From positions 17,649-81,648 of the forward strand of contig JBBSHE010000007.1 in NCBI GenBank assembly GCA_038253325.1: 64,000 nt of DNA, given 5' to 3'. A program made the position numbers and the translations under genes. Below, in pieces: positions 7,953 to 16,228 of the stretch. This stretch comes from JBBSHE01 sp038253325 (lineage in GTDB: Bacteria > Actinomycetota > Actinomycetes > Propionibacteriales > Nocardioidaceae). Under the pieces are notes generated by a model, which made no database searches, was not told the DNA's origin, and saw only the letters and a program-made list of their open reading frames with translations. Positions within the stretch are counted from its first letter, which is position 1, and each line of letters starts with the position of its first letter.

Positions 7953-9308
7953 TCATGGAGTGTTCTGGCGGCGCCGGCCGTGGCGGAGCATCTCCGCGAC
8001 CAGGAACGCCAGCTCGAGGGACTGGGTTCGGTTCAGCCGTGGGTCACACACCGACTCGTAGCGATACTCGAGTCCCAGCTCGTCGATGTCCTCTCCCCCG
8101 CCGAGACACTCGGTCACGTCGCCGCCGGTGAGCTCGACATGCAGTCCCCCTGGCCAGGTACCGAGGCCCTGGTGCACCTCGAAGAACCCTCGCACCTCGT
8201 CGATGACGTCGTCGAAGCGGCGGGTCTTGTACCCGTTGGGCGTCTCGAACGTGTTCCCGTGCATGGGGTCCGAAACCCAGGCCACCCGGATGCCGGACGC
8301 CGTCACCTTCTCGATCAGCTCCGGAAGGACGTCGCGGATCCTGGCCGCACCCATCCGGGTGATGAACGTCAGCCGGCCGGCCTCATTGTCCGGGTTCAGC
8401 TTGTGCGCGAGCGCAACCGCATAGTCTGCCGTCGCGGTCGGGCCGAGCTTCACGCCGATCGGGTTCTGCACCTGCGACAGCAGCGCGACGTGCGCGCCGT
8501 CGAGCTGTCGGGACCGCTCGCCGATCCAGAGGAAGTGCGCGGAGACGTTGTACGGAAGCTGGGTGCGGGAGTCGATCCGGGTCAGCGCCTGCTCGTACTC
8601 GAGGATCAGCGCCTCATGGCTCGAGTGGAACGACACCCGGTGCAGCTGCTCGGACTCGGCATCGATCGCCTTGATGAAGTCGAGCGCCCGATCGATCTCG
8701 GACGCGAGCTGCTCGTACTTGGCACCGACGGGGCTGGTGCGGACGAAGTCGGTGTTCCAGGCGTGCATCTGCCGCAGGTCGGCATATCCGCCTTGGAGGA
8801 AGGCGCGGCAGAGGTTGAGGGTCGCGGCGGACGCGTTGTACACGCGGACGAGCCGGTCGGGATCCGGCCGGCGTTCGTCGGCGGTGAAAGCGAACCCGTT
8901 GACCGCGTCACCGCGGTAAGCAGGCAGCACCGTGCCGTCTCGGGTCTCGAGGTCGTTCGACCGGGGTTTGGCATACTGGCCGGCGATTCGTCCGAGCTTG
9001 ATGATCGGGACGGATGCTGCGTAGGTGAGCACGACCGCCATCTGGAGAAGCACCTGGAGCTTGGCCCGGACGTTCTCCGCGGTCATCCCCGCGAACGTCT
9101 CGGCGCAGTCTCCGCCTTGCAGCAGGAACGCCTTGCCGTCAGCCACCTGCGCGAGGCTCGCCTTGAGCTCGTCGCACTCTCCGGCGAAGACGAGCGGCGG
9201 CATCGTACGGAGCACGGCAACCGCGCGGTCGACGGCCACCGGGTCCGGCCAGCGCGGCTGCTGGGTGGGACGCAGCGCGCGAAGCTGCTCCAAGGACGGG
9301 ATGCTCAC
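7953..9308 (-). CDS. aroG: Class II 3-deoxy-D-arabino-heptulosonate 7-phosphate synthase
   Basis: 451 residues. Catalyses condensation of phosphoenolpyruvate with erythrose 4-phosphate, the first step of the shikimate pathway. The class II (plant/actinobacterial) family is recognisable by LLQGGDCAETF, the metal- and PEP-site stretches KLGRIAGQYAKPRS and YRGDAVNG, and the later WVSDPMHGNT and ELTGGDVTECLGG segments. Length and the long N-terminal extension (about 60 residues before the barrel) agree with the M. tuberculosis enzyme, whose extension takes part in aromatic amino acid feedback and binding of chorismate mutase. The locus order HTH-pknL-aroG also matches M. tuberculosis. It ends 43 bp before ltaE on the same strand. 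Confidence 0.96.
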   Translation of the reverse strand: MSIPSLEQLRALRPTQQPRWPDPVAVDRAVAVLRTMPPLVFAGECDELKASLAQVADGKAFLLQGGDCAETFAGMTAENVRAKLQVLLQMAVVLTYAASVPIIKLGRIAGQYAKPRSNDLETRDGTVLPAYRGDAVNGFAFTADERRPDPDRLVRVYNASAATLNLCRAFLQGGYADLRQMHAWNTDFVRTSPVGAKYEQLASEIDRALDFIKAIDAESEQLHRVSFHSSHEALILEYEQALTRIDSRTQLPYNVSAHFLWIGERSRQLDGAHVALLSQVQNPIGVKLGPTATADYAVALAHKLNPDNEAGRLTFITRMGAARIRDVLPELIEKVTASGIRVAWVSDPMHGNTFETPNGYKTRRFDDVIDEVRGFFEVHQGLGTWPGGLHVELTGGDVTECLGGGEDIDELGLEYRYESVCDPRLNRTQSLELAFLVAEMLRHGRRRQNTP

Positions 9309-9391
9309 GGCTCAAGGGTAGAGCGTGCGTCGGGACCACCCCGGACGAGTCTCGAGGGCGGCGTCGGACGGTCGAGGCGCGTCATGGCGCG

Positions 9392-10417
9392 TCAGCCGAA
9401 GAAGATCTCGGCCTCGGCGTACTCCGCCGGCGAGACCAGCTTCAGCTCACCGGTGCCCTCGATCAGCGGCACCCGGACGATGTCGGCGCCACGCAGCGCG
9501 ACCATCGTGCCGAAGTCACCGTCGCGAACCGCCGTGACGGCGTGTAGGCCGAAGCGGGTGGCCAGCCAGCGGTCGAACGCGGTCGGAGTGCCCCCACGCT
9601 GGACGTGTCCGAGAACGACGGTCCGGGACTCCTTGCCCGTCCGGCCCTCGATCTCGGCAGCGAGCCGTTCGCCGATGCCCTGCAGGCGGACGTGACCGAA
9701 CGCGTCGACGACTCCTTCCTTGACGCTCATCGTGCCCTCGGTTGGAAGGGCCCCTTCGGCCACGACGATGATCGGCGCGTACTGGGTCTCGAACCGGTGC
9801 TCGACCAGCACACACACCTTCTCGATGTCGAACGGCACCTCGGGTATCAAGATGATGTTGGCTCCGCCGGCGAGGCCCGCGTGCAGTGCGATCCACCCGG
9901 CGTGGCGGCCCATCACCTCGACCACCAGGACCCGGTGATGCGACTCCGCCGTGGTGTGCAGGCGATCGATCGCCTCGGTCGCGATGTTGACGGCGGTGTC
10001 GAAGCCGAACGTGAAGTCGGTGGCATTCAGGTCGTTGTCGATCGTCTTGGGGACTCCGACGACGTTGACCCCGAGGTCGGACAACCGGGTCGCGACCCCA
10101 AGGGTGTCCTCACCTCCGACCGCGACCAGCGCGTCGATCCCGCCGGACCTCAGGTTGTCCGTGATCGCCTCGACAGCCCCGTCGAGCTTGAATGGATTCG
10201 TCCGGCTCGAGCCGAGGATCGTTCCCCCGCGAGGCAGGATGCCGCGGACCTGCGCGACACCGAGCTTCATCGTGACGTTGTCGATCGGCCCACGCCACCC
10301 GTCGCGGAACCCGACGAACTCGAAACCGTACTCGCCGACGCCCTTGCGTACGACGGCTCGGATCACCGCGTTGAGGCCAGGACAGTCGCCGCCGCCGGTG
10401 AGGACTCCCACGCGCAT
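9392..10417 (-). CDS. pfp: Phosphofructokinase with pyrophosphate-type active-site residues
   Basis: 341 residues, PfkA superfamily group III. Phosphorylates fructose 6-phosphate in glycolysis. The donor loop is GGGDCPGLN (8-16), the catalytic loop PKTIDNDL (123-130), and the substrate stretch EVMGRHAGWIAL. Two positions decide the phosphoryl donor in this family. ATP enzymes carry Gly at position 104 (E. coli numbering), whereas pyrophosphate enzymes carry Asp104 together with Lys124. Here the counted residues are GGEDT with Asp104, and Lys124, the combination reported for the PPi-dependent enzyme of Amycolatopsis methanolica. I therefore favour diphosphate-fructose-6-phosphate 1-phosphotransferase over the ATP enzyme. 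This would make the step reversible and ATP-sparing. Biochemical specificity is inference. Confidence 0.85.
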   Translation of the reverse strand: MRVGVLTGGGDCPGLNAVIRAVVRKGVGEYGFEFVGFRDGWRGPIDNVTMKLGVAQVRGILPRGGTILGSSRTNPFKLDGAVEAITDNLRSGGIDALVAVGGEDTLGVATRLSDLGVNVVGVPKTIDNDLNATDFTFGFDTAVNIATEAIDRLHTTAESHHRVLVVEVMGRHAGWIALHAGLAGGANIILIPEVPFDIEKVCVLVEHRFETQYAPIIVVAEGALPTEGTMSVKEGVVDAFGHVRLQGIGERLAAEIEGRTGKESRTVVLGHVQRGGTPTAFDRWLATRFGLHAVTAVRDGDFGTMVALRGADIVRVPLIEGTGELKLVSPAEYAEAEIFFG

Positions 10418-10486
10418 GTCCGTTCCCTCCCTGCTCGAACGTCCGACCGCACACCGGGGGCCGACCCCGATCGGCTCGATAGCCTA

Positions 10487-11152
10487 ATGGGGAACGACGC
10501 CGCCGACCTGCGCCGGGTACAGGTCGTCCGTATCGTGGCGCAGGTGAGCCCCGCACCACCCGGCGTCCCCAGTCGATTCGACCCCGCTCCGGGACCGAGC
10601 GGCAAGGTTGCGCTACTGGTTCCCGGCGCCGGCTACCTGGTCACGATGCCGTTGCTGGAGTTCGCTCGGCAGGCGCTCGTCCAGCACGGCTGGACGGTCC
10701 AGGCGATCTGGTGGGAGCCCCCGTCGGACCTGACGCGCGCAGAGCTGCCGGAATGGGTCAACGGCCAGGTGCAGAACGCGCTCGACGCCGAGACCGACGC
10801 GTCTGAGTTCTTCATCGCGGCCAAGTCTCTCGGCACCCACGCGGCCGAGACGGCAGCCGTCCGCGGTGTTCCCGCGATCTGGTTCACCCCGCTCTTCGCT
10901 CGGGAGGAGACGGTTGCGGCGATCGAGCGCAACCCCGCGCCGCAGTTGTTGGTGGGTGGGCTCGACGACCCGCAGTGGCATCCGGCCCGCGCCCGCGCGA
11001 CGCTCGCCGCCGCCCGTCGAGCAGAGGCGATGGAGGTGGCCGCCGCCGACCACCTGCTGTGCATCGGTGGGGATGCCGTCCGGACGGCGGAGGTTCATGT
11101 CGACGTCGCCCGCCGGGTCGACCGCTTTCTGGCGTCGCTTCAGACCGGCTGA
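10487..11152 (+). CDS. Small alpha/beta-hydrolase-fold protein
   Basis: About 221 residues if the ATG at 10487 is used; GTG codons at 10535 and 10544 are alternatives and none has a clear ribosome binding site. The fold is suggested by KVALLVPGAGYLVTMPLLEFARQAL, an oxyanion-like first strand and loop, then FFIAAKSLGTHAAETA, which places a serine in a nucleophile-elbow-like turn (KSLGT), the strand PQLLVGGLDDPQW with a potential acid Asp, and a late ADHLL with a candidate His. These fit the compact KANL3/Tex30-like hydrolase group. It is divergent from the phosphofructokinase gene and its 3' end overlaps the convergent plsC gene by 13 bp. Substrate unknown. Confidence 0.75.
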   Translation: MGNDAADLRRVQVVRIVAQVSPAPPGVPSRFDPAPGPSGKVALLVPGAGYLVTMPLLEFARQALVQHGWTVQAIWWEPPSDLTRAELPEWVNGQVQNALDAETDASEFFIAAKSLGTHAAETAAVRGVPAIWFTPLFAREETVAAIERNPAPQLLVGGLDDPQWHPARARATLAAARRAEAMEVAAADHLLCIGGDAVRTAEVHVDVARRVDRFLASLQTG

Positions 11153-11865
11153 CCCGGGTCGGGTATGCCCTTCGTCTCGTCGGTGTCCTTCGCTGCCAGC
11201 TCCTTGGCCTTCGACGCGTAGATGTCCACGTACTCCTGACCGGACAACGTCATGATCTCGTACATGATCTCGTCGGTGATCGACCGCAGCACGTACCGAT
11301 CGTCCTGCATCCCGTCGTACCGCGAGAAGTCGAGCGGCTTGCCGAAGACGACGTACGGGCGGGTGTGGGTCCCGTAGATCTTGCCGGGCGGCGCCACCAC
11401 GTTCGTTCCGATCACTGCGACCGGGATCACCGGGACCTTGGCGTCGAGCGCCATCCGGGCCACCCCGGTACGGCCCCGGTAGAGCCTTCCGTCGTGGGAG
11501 CGGGTGCCTTCGGGGTAGATCCCGAACAGCTCGCCGCTCTCGAGGATCCGCAAACCGGTGCTGATCGCACGTTCCGCCGCCCTTCCACCGGAACGGTCGA
11601 TGGGGACCTGACCGGCCCCCTTGAAGAACGACCGCTGCAACCAGCCCTTGACGCCTCCTCCGGTGAAGTACTCGGCTTTCGCGACGAACGTCACGCGCCG
11701 CGGGATCGTGAGCGGCATGAACAGCCAGTCGGAGTACGAGAGGTGGTTGCTCGCCAGGATGGCCGCACCCTTCTCGGGGACGTTCTCGGTGCCCTTGGCG
11801 TACGGACGGAAGACCAGTTTGATGACCGGGCCCAGCAGCACCCACTTGAGCACCCAGTAGAACAC
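11140..11865 (-). CDS. plsC: 1-acyl-sn-glycerol-3-phosphate acyltransferase
   Basis: 241 residues. Acylates lysophosphatidate to phosphatidate at the membrane, or a related lysophospholipid. The four acyltransferase blocks are present: NHLSYSDW with the catalytic HX4D pair (His41, Asp46), then GQVPIDR, the substrate-binding YPEGTRSHDG at about 117-126, and VPVIPVAVIG. A hydrophobic N-terminal segment (MFYWVLKWVLLGPVIKLVF) would anchor it to the membrane. The corresponding locus in M. tuberculosis (Rv2182c) carries the same family. The gene overlaps the 3' end of the convergent hydrolase by 13 bp. Confidence 0.93.
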   Translation of the reverse strand: MFYWVLKWVLLGPVIKLVFRPYAKGTENVPEKGAAILASNHLSYSDWLFMPLTIPRRVTFVAKAEYFTGGGVKGWLQRSFFKGAGQVPIDRSGGRAAERAISTGLRILESGELFGIYPEGTRSHDGRLYRGRTGVARMALDAKVPVIPVAVIGTNVVAPPGKIYGTHTRPYVVFGKPLDFSRYDGMQDDRYVLRSITDEIMYEIMTLSGQEYVDIYASKAKELAAKDTDETKGIPDPGQPV

Positions 11866-12109
11866 CGCCGACCTCCTCAGCCGATCACCCTAGTGTCCTC
11901 GACCAGTGTGGCGCACAGGACGACCCCGGGTCCGCGGTCGTCACGGGCATGGTCGAAAATCGCCTTGCGGCGTGCGACCATGAACGTCGAGAGCGTCACT
12001 GAACCGAGGAGCCCGTGCGTGCCCGTACCGACACTCGTCAACGACGCCCCGAGAACCCTCGTGGAGTCCGCTACCTCCGCCCGCCTCCCGGCTCCGACGG
12101 ACACGGCGC

Positions 12110-12835
12110 ATGCGGTCTAACGGTCTGACCGCCGCCGGCTACACCCCGGTAGCCGACGTCGACCCCCGGCTCGCGGACGGCCTGCTCGGCGAGCTGCGAG
12201 AACGCGCGATCGCCGCGTACGCCGAACCGGTCGCCACCAGCTCGATGAGCGGACTGAGCGGCCCGGAGTTCGTCACCGGCGTGCGCGAACGTTTGTACGT
12301 CGACGTCGCGCACGCGGACCAGGTCAAGGAGCTGATCCGGGACCGGGACCGCGCCCTGGTCGACGAGACGAACGATGACCTGAGCTGGGCGCGGATTGTC
12401 GCCGAGTTCGACCAACCTGTCGGTGCCGACCAGCGGAGCTGGCCCGCAGACGAAGACCTGCGCGAGGCCGACCCAGTGGCCGACCCGGTGGCCGACGCGG
12501 TGGCCGACGCGGGCGCCCGATCCGGCGATACCGGCGCCCGATCGCGCGACGTCGACCCGGCCGATCCGACGACCGGACGCCTGGACGAGGGCCACTACGT
12601 CCCGCCGCCACCGCCACCGCTGCCGCAGCTCGACCCCGTCAACCAGGTCGCCTGGGTCGGCCTCGTCGGCGGACCCCTGCTCCTCGTCATCGCCGTCTTG
12701 TTCAGCATCGCGCTACCGCAGTTCCTGTCGCTGCTCGCGGTTGCCGGCTTCGTTGCCGGGTTCATCACATTGGTCGCCCGGATGAAGGATCCTCCCGACG
12801 ACGACCGGGATCCCGACCAGGGCGCGGTCATCTAG
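12110..12835 (+). CDS. Conserved actinobacterial membrane protein, function unknown
   Basis: 241 residues. The N-terminal half is soluble, helical and charged; residues about 120-160 are a degenerate low-complexity stretch repeating VADPVAD and GARS. Then comes RLDEGHYVPPPPPPLPQLDP, a proline run seen just before the membrane segments in actinobacterial relatives, followed by two hydrophobic helices (about 180-203 and 206-225) and an acidic tail DDDRDPDQ. Both termini are therefore predicted on the same, probably cytoplasmic, side. The family is familiar as a conserved hypothetical protein but I know of no assigned function. The ATG at 12110 is the first start in the frame compatible with the family length. 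Confidence 0.8.
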   Translation: MRSNGLTAAGYTPVADVDPRLADGLLGELRERAIAAYAEPVATSSMSGLSGPEFVTGVRERLYVDVAHADQVKELIRDRDRALVDETNDDLSWARIVAEFDQPVGADQRSWPADEDLREADPVADPVADAVADAGARSGDTGARSRDVDPADPTTGRLDEGHYVPPPPPPLPQLDPVNQVAWVGLVGGPLLLVIAVLFSIALPQFLSLLAVAGFVAGFITLVARMKDPPDDDRDPDQGAVI

Positions 12836-12910
12836 GGTCCGAACGTCTCCGAGGTGCGAACGGACCGCTCGATGGTCTGCGACCTCGCGGCGCCCGATCG
12901 CACGTACCCT

Positions 12911-12980
12911 TGCATGGCAGATGCACCGTTTACGTGGCGGATTCGCCATGTAGACACCGCGTGTGCCATGTAAACATGGC
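12911..12980. repeat. Cluster of palindromes and hairpins upstream of the TIGR00300 gene
   Basis: Four related dyads lie in 70 bp. TGCAT-GGCAG-ATGCA is at 12911-12925. GTTTACGTGGCG (12928-12939) and CGCCATGTAGAC (12944-12955) form a 12-bp stem with two G-T wobbles and a GATT loop. A perfect dyad GCCATGTAAACATGGC is at 12965-12980. The 11-mer GCCATGTAAAC, allowing one change per copy, therefore occurs three times (once inverted). The last dyad lies 47 bp before the GTG of the next gene, a suitable place for operators or for an mRNA leader hairpin. A related 16-bp dyad occurs at 43694-43709. Confidence 0.75.
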
Positions 12981-13027
12981 AAGCGCGGCGAGCCCATTGC
13001 GGCTGCGGGGAGGAAGGGAGGAAGCCG

Positions 13028-14281
13028 GTGCAGTCGTGGGAAACCGTCGAGATCCGCGGACACCTGATGGACACGGGCATCTTGTCGCGCGTCCTCAACG
13101 ACGTACGAGACTACGGCGGCGACCACGTGATCGAGAAGATCGACGTGGGACACGACGCCGACGACGTCTCGTACGCCCGGATCAGGGTTGTGCACGACGA
13201 CGAGGACTCCCTTCAACGGCTGGTGATGCGGCTACAGACCCGTGGCGTGAACCTGACCGAGCCGGGTGAGATCACGCTGGTCGGGGCCGACACCGATGGC
13301 GTGTTCCCCGAAGGCTTCTACTCGACCACGAACCTCGACACCCAGGTGCGATACCTTGGCCACTGGACCGCCGTCGACAACCCCGAGATGGACTGTGGCC
13401 TGATCGTCTCCTCCGACGGCGGTGTTACCCGGGTCGTCACGCTTCCGATGTCCGACGTCCGAGCGGGCATGCAGGTCGTGTGCGGCCCGCAGGGCGTCAA
13501 GGTGACGCCGCCGATCGTGAACCCGCGCGACGACACGTCGTTCGGTTTCATGGATTCGGAGGTCTCGAGCGAGAAACCCCAGACTCTCCTGGTTCGGCAG
13601 GTCGCCGACGGCGTGCGGGAGGCGAAGGCGGCGGGAAAACGGGTGCTGTGGGTGGGCGGCCCGGGCATCGTGCACACGGGCGCGGCTCCGGCGATGGTGG
13701 CGCTCGTCAGGGCCGGCTTCGTCGACGTGCTGTTCGCCGGCAACGCACTCGCCACTCACGACATCGAGTCCTCGCTGTACGGGACCTCGTTGGGCGTCGA
13801 CCTGGCGGTCGGACGAGGGGTCGAGCACGGTCACGAACACCACATCCGTGCTCTCAACACGATCCGCCGGGCCGGCTCGATCGCGGCCGCGGTGCAGCAG
13901 GGCGTGCTGACCGGGGGCGTCATGCACGCGATGGTGAGCGAGGGCAAGGACTTCGTGCTGGTCGGCTCGGTGCGAGACGACGGCCCGCTGCCCGATGTCT
14001 ACACCGACGTGATCGAGGGCCAGCGGGCGATGCGCGCCCAGCTGCACGACGTCGGCTTCTGCCTGATGATGGCGACGATGCTGCACTCGGTCGCAACAGG
14101 AAATCTCCTCCCGGCGTCCATCCCGCTGGTCTGTGTCGACATCAACCCCGCAACGGTGACGAAGCTCGCCGACCGCGGCTCGTCGCAGGCGAAGGGCATC
14201 GTCACCGACGTCGGCCTGTTCCTCGAGCAACTGGCTCTCGAGCTGACACCTGACTTCCGCCGCGACCAGACCCGCTCGTAG
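13028..14281 (+). CDS. TIGR00300-family protein, ornithine cyclodeaminase-type
   Basis: 417 residues; GTG start preceded by GGAGGAAGGGAGG. The family comprises archaeal ornithine cyclodeaminase and the C-terminal part of cyanobacterial AgrE/ArgZ, where an NAD-dependent domain converts ornithine to proline. Family-defining stretches are visible: EGFYSTTNLDTQVRYLG near residue 96, VVCGPQGVKVTPP near 150, the nucleotide-binding VLWVGGPGIVHTGAAPAM near 208, DVLFAGNALATHDIESS near 237, GHEHHIRALNTI and GGVMHAMV. The N-terminal 100 residues resemble the LOR/SDH-associated domain. There is no arginine dihydrolase (ArgZ) domain, so this is the stand-alone form. It precedes a PrmC-like gene by 10 bp. 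Activity is known for relatives only. Confidence 0.85.
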   Translation: MQSWETVEIRGHLMDTGILSRVLNDVRDYGGDHVIEKIDVGHDADDVSYARIRVVHDDEDSLQRLVMRLQTRGVNLTEPGEITLVGADTDGVFPEGFYSTTNLDTQVRYLGHWTAVDNPEMDCGLIVSSDGGVTRVVTLPMSDVRAGMQVVCGPQGVKVTPPIVNPRDDTSFGFMDSEVSSEKPQTLLVRQVADGVREAKAAGKRVLWVGGPGIVHTGAAPAMVALVRAGFVDVLFAGNALATHDIESSLYGTSLGVDLAVGRGVEHGHEHHIRALNTIRRAGSIAAAVQQGVLTGGVMHAMVSEGKDFVLVGSVRDDGPLPDVYTDVIEGQRAMRAQLHDVGFCLMMATMLHSVATGNLLPASIPLVCVDINPATVTKLADRGSSQAKGIVTDVGLFLEQLALELTPDFRRDQTRS

Positions 14282-14291
14282 CGGTGTCACC

Positions 14292-15137
14292 ATGACGGGC
14301 GTCGGTCGCGCACGCGACGAGTCCGTCGTCACCAGGCTCCGGGCCGCCGGCTGTGTGTTCGCCGAGGACGAGGCGCGGTTGCTCGTCTCCGCGGCTCGGT
14401 CACCGGCCGACCTCGCCGCCATGGTCGATCGGCGGGTCGCCGGCCTTCCCCTCGAGCACGTCCTCGGCTGGGCGCAGTTCTGCGGTCTGCAGATAGCCGT
14501 GGACCCCGGGGTCTTCGTGCCCCGTCGCCGGACCGAGTTCCTCGTCCGGCAAGCTGCCGCTGTCGTCCCGCACCCGGCCGCCGGTGGCCAGACCCCCGCC
14601 CGGTCACCAGCCGTCGTCGTCGACCTGTGCTGCGGCTCCGGCGCAGTCGGCGCCGCGCTGGTCGCTGGCCTCGACCGGGTGGAGCTCTACGCCGTCGACA
14701 TCGACCCCGCAGCCGTGCGGTGCGCCCGTCGCAATATCGCCGCCGCCGGAGGCCGTGCCTACGTCGGCGACCTCTATCAGCCGCTGCCTGGCGAGCTGCG
14801 GGGCCGCGTCGACGTTCTGGTCGCCAACGCGCCGTACGTGCCGACCGAGGCGTTCGGACTACTGCCCCCGGAAGCCCGGCTGCACGAGTCGCGAGTTGCG
14901 CTCGACGGCGGTGCCGATGGTCTCGACGTGGTGCGCCGGGTGACTGCAGCGGCCCCGCGATGGCTGGCACCGGGCGGCCATCTGCTGGTCGAGGCGGGCG
15001 AGCGCCAGGTGCCGCAGACCGTCGATATGTTCGCCCGTAACGGGCTGATCCCGCGGGTGGCCCGTTCCGACGAGCCGAATGCCACGGTCGTCATCGGAAC
15101 CAGACCGGTCCTCGGACGCGAACCGGTTCAGCCGTAG
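14292..15137 (+). CDS. PrmC-related N5-glutamine methyltransferase-like protein
   Basis: 281 residues. A class I SAM-dependent methyltransferase: motif I is VVDLCCGSGAVGAAL, the acidic strand-2 end is YAVDIDPAAV, and the target-amide motif reads VANAPYVPT. True release-factor methyltransferase PrmC/HemK has NPPY; the NAPY form marks the actinobacterial paralogue group (TIGR03704, PrmC-related) found alongside a genuine prmC. An N-terminal helical domain of about 80 residues, with GLPLEHVLGWAQFCGL, matches PrmC's substrate-binding domain. The gene starts 10 bp after the TIGR00300 gene on the same strand and is probably cotranscribed. Substrate unknown. Confidence 0.85.
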   Translation: MTGVGRARDESVVTRLRAAGCVFAEDEARLLVSAARSPADLAAMVDRRVAGLPLEHVLGWAQFCGLQIAVDPGVFVPRRRTEFLVRQAAAVVPHPAAGGQTPARSPAVVVDLCCGSGAVGAALVAGLDRVELYAVDIDPAAVRCARRNIAAAGGRAYVGDLYQPLPGELRGRVDVLVANAPYVPTEAFGLLPPEARLHESRVALDGGADGLDVVRRVTAAAPRWLAPGGHLLVEAGERQVPQTVDMFARNGLIPRVARSDEPNATVVIGTRPVLGREPVQP

Positions 15138-15181
15138 ATCACCGGGCGACCGGCGCCGGTACTGCACGAATGTGGTGCCGG

Positions 15182-16228
15182 TCACGTGAACGGGTCAAAG
15201 ATGCCGCCGCTGCTCGTCAGCTCGGGTCGTCGCCGACGGCGCCGACGCTCGATGCGGGCAAGGTCAGCCGCGCCGATCAGACCGGCTTCGTTGCCGAGCT
15301 GGGCTCGTACGATCGGCGCCTCCGGCCGAAAACCCCGTCCGGTGAGGGTACGTCGAAACGACTCGCGGGCGGGTGTGACGAGCAGGTCGCCGGCGTCCGA
15401 GACACCTCCTCCGATGACGAACATGCCTGGGTCGAAGGCTGCCGCGAGCAACGCGATACCGACGCCGAGCCATTCCCCCACCTCGGTGAGCAGCTCGATC
15501 GCGGCCGGGTCACCGTCCTGGGCCGCTGTTGTCACGAGCGGTCCGGTGATTGCCGACGGATCTCCGCCCGCACGCTCGAGCAGCCCGTGGGCGACGGGGG
15601 AGTTCGATTGAGCCAGCTCGCGCGCCTCGCGGACGAGCGCGTTGCCGCTCGCGTACTGCTCCCAGCAACCCCGGTTTCCGCACTCGCACCGATGACCGCC
15701 TGACACGACCTGCATGTGGCCGAACTCGCCCGCGATCCCGAACTTCCCGCGGTACAGCTTGCCGTTGACGACGATGCCGCCGCCGATCCCGGTTCCGAGG
15801 TTGACGGTCACCACATCGGTCTGCCCCCGGGCCGCGCCGAACCGGGACTCGGCCCAGGCGGCACAGTTCGCGTCGTTGTCGATGGTCACGCGCAACCCGG
15901 TACGTCGGCGGATTGCATCCCGGAGCGGCTCGTTGCGCCAGGCCAGGTGTGGAGAGAACAGCACCTCGGCACGCGCCGCGTCGATGAAGCCGGCAGCGCC
16001 GATCCCGACCGCGAAGATCCGGTACCGTCGCCGAAGGTCGAAGACGACGTCCGCGATCGTGTCCTCGACCGCAGTCGGGCTGGTCGTGGGGGTCGGCCGG
16101 CGAATCTGCTCGACCACGGCGCCCGCCCGGTCGACGACCCCGGCCGCGACCTTCGTTCCGCCGATGTCGATGCCGATCGCAAGGCGTTCGAGTCGCTGTG
16201 GTCGACGCCGGTCCGGGCCGACGCTCAC
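15182..16228 (-). CDS. ROK-family sugar kinase, second copy
   Basis: 348 residues. Phosphorylates glucose or another hexose or amino sugar with ATP. Visible: phosphate loop AIGIDIGGTKVAAGVVD, DNDANCAAWAE with the catalytic Asp, TGIGGGIVVNGKLYRG, and the ROK zinc motif GHM..CECGNRGCWEQYASG. The adenosine end is FDPGMFVIGGGVSDAGDLL. The GTG at 16228 is chosen because it overlaps the stop of the upstream kinase as GTGA, a coupling arrangement; the open frame extending further upstream only shadows that gene. An arginine-rich tail (IERRRRRRRPE) near the C terminus is unusual. It is the last gene of the overlapping minus-strand chain and is paralogous to its neighbour. It could be a glucokinase or an N-acetyl-hexosamine kinase. 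Confidence 0.9.
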   Translation of the reverse strand: MSVGPDRRRPQRLERLAIGIDIGGTKVAAGVVDRAGAVVEQIRRPTPTTSPTAVEDTIADVVFDLRRRYRIFAVGIGAAGFIDAARAEVLFSPHLAWRNEPLRDAIRRRTGLRVTIDNDANCAAWAESRFGAARGQTDVVTVNLGTGIGGGIVVNGKLYRGKFGIAGEFGHMQVVSGGHRCECGNRGCWEQYASGNALVREARELAQSNSPVAHGLLERAGGDPSAITGPLVTTAAQDGDPAAIELLTEVGEWLGVGIALLAAAFDPGMFVIGGGVSDAGDLLVTPARESFRRTLTGRGFRPEAPIVRAQLGNEAGLIGAADLARIERRRRRRRPELTSSGGIFDPFT

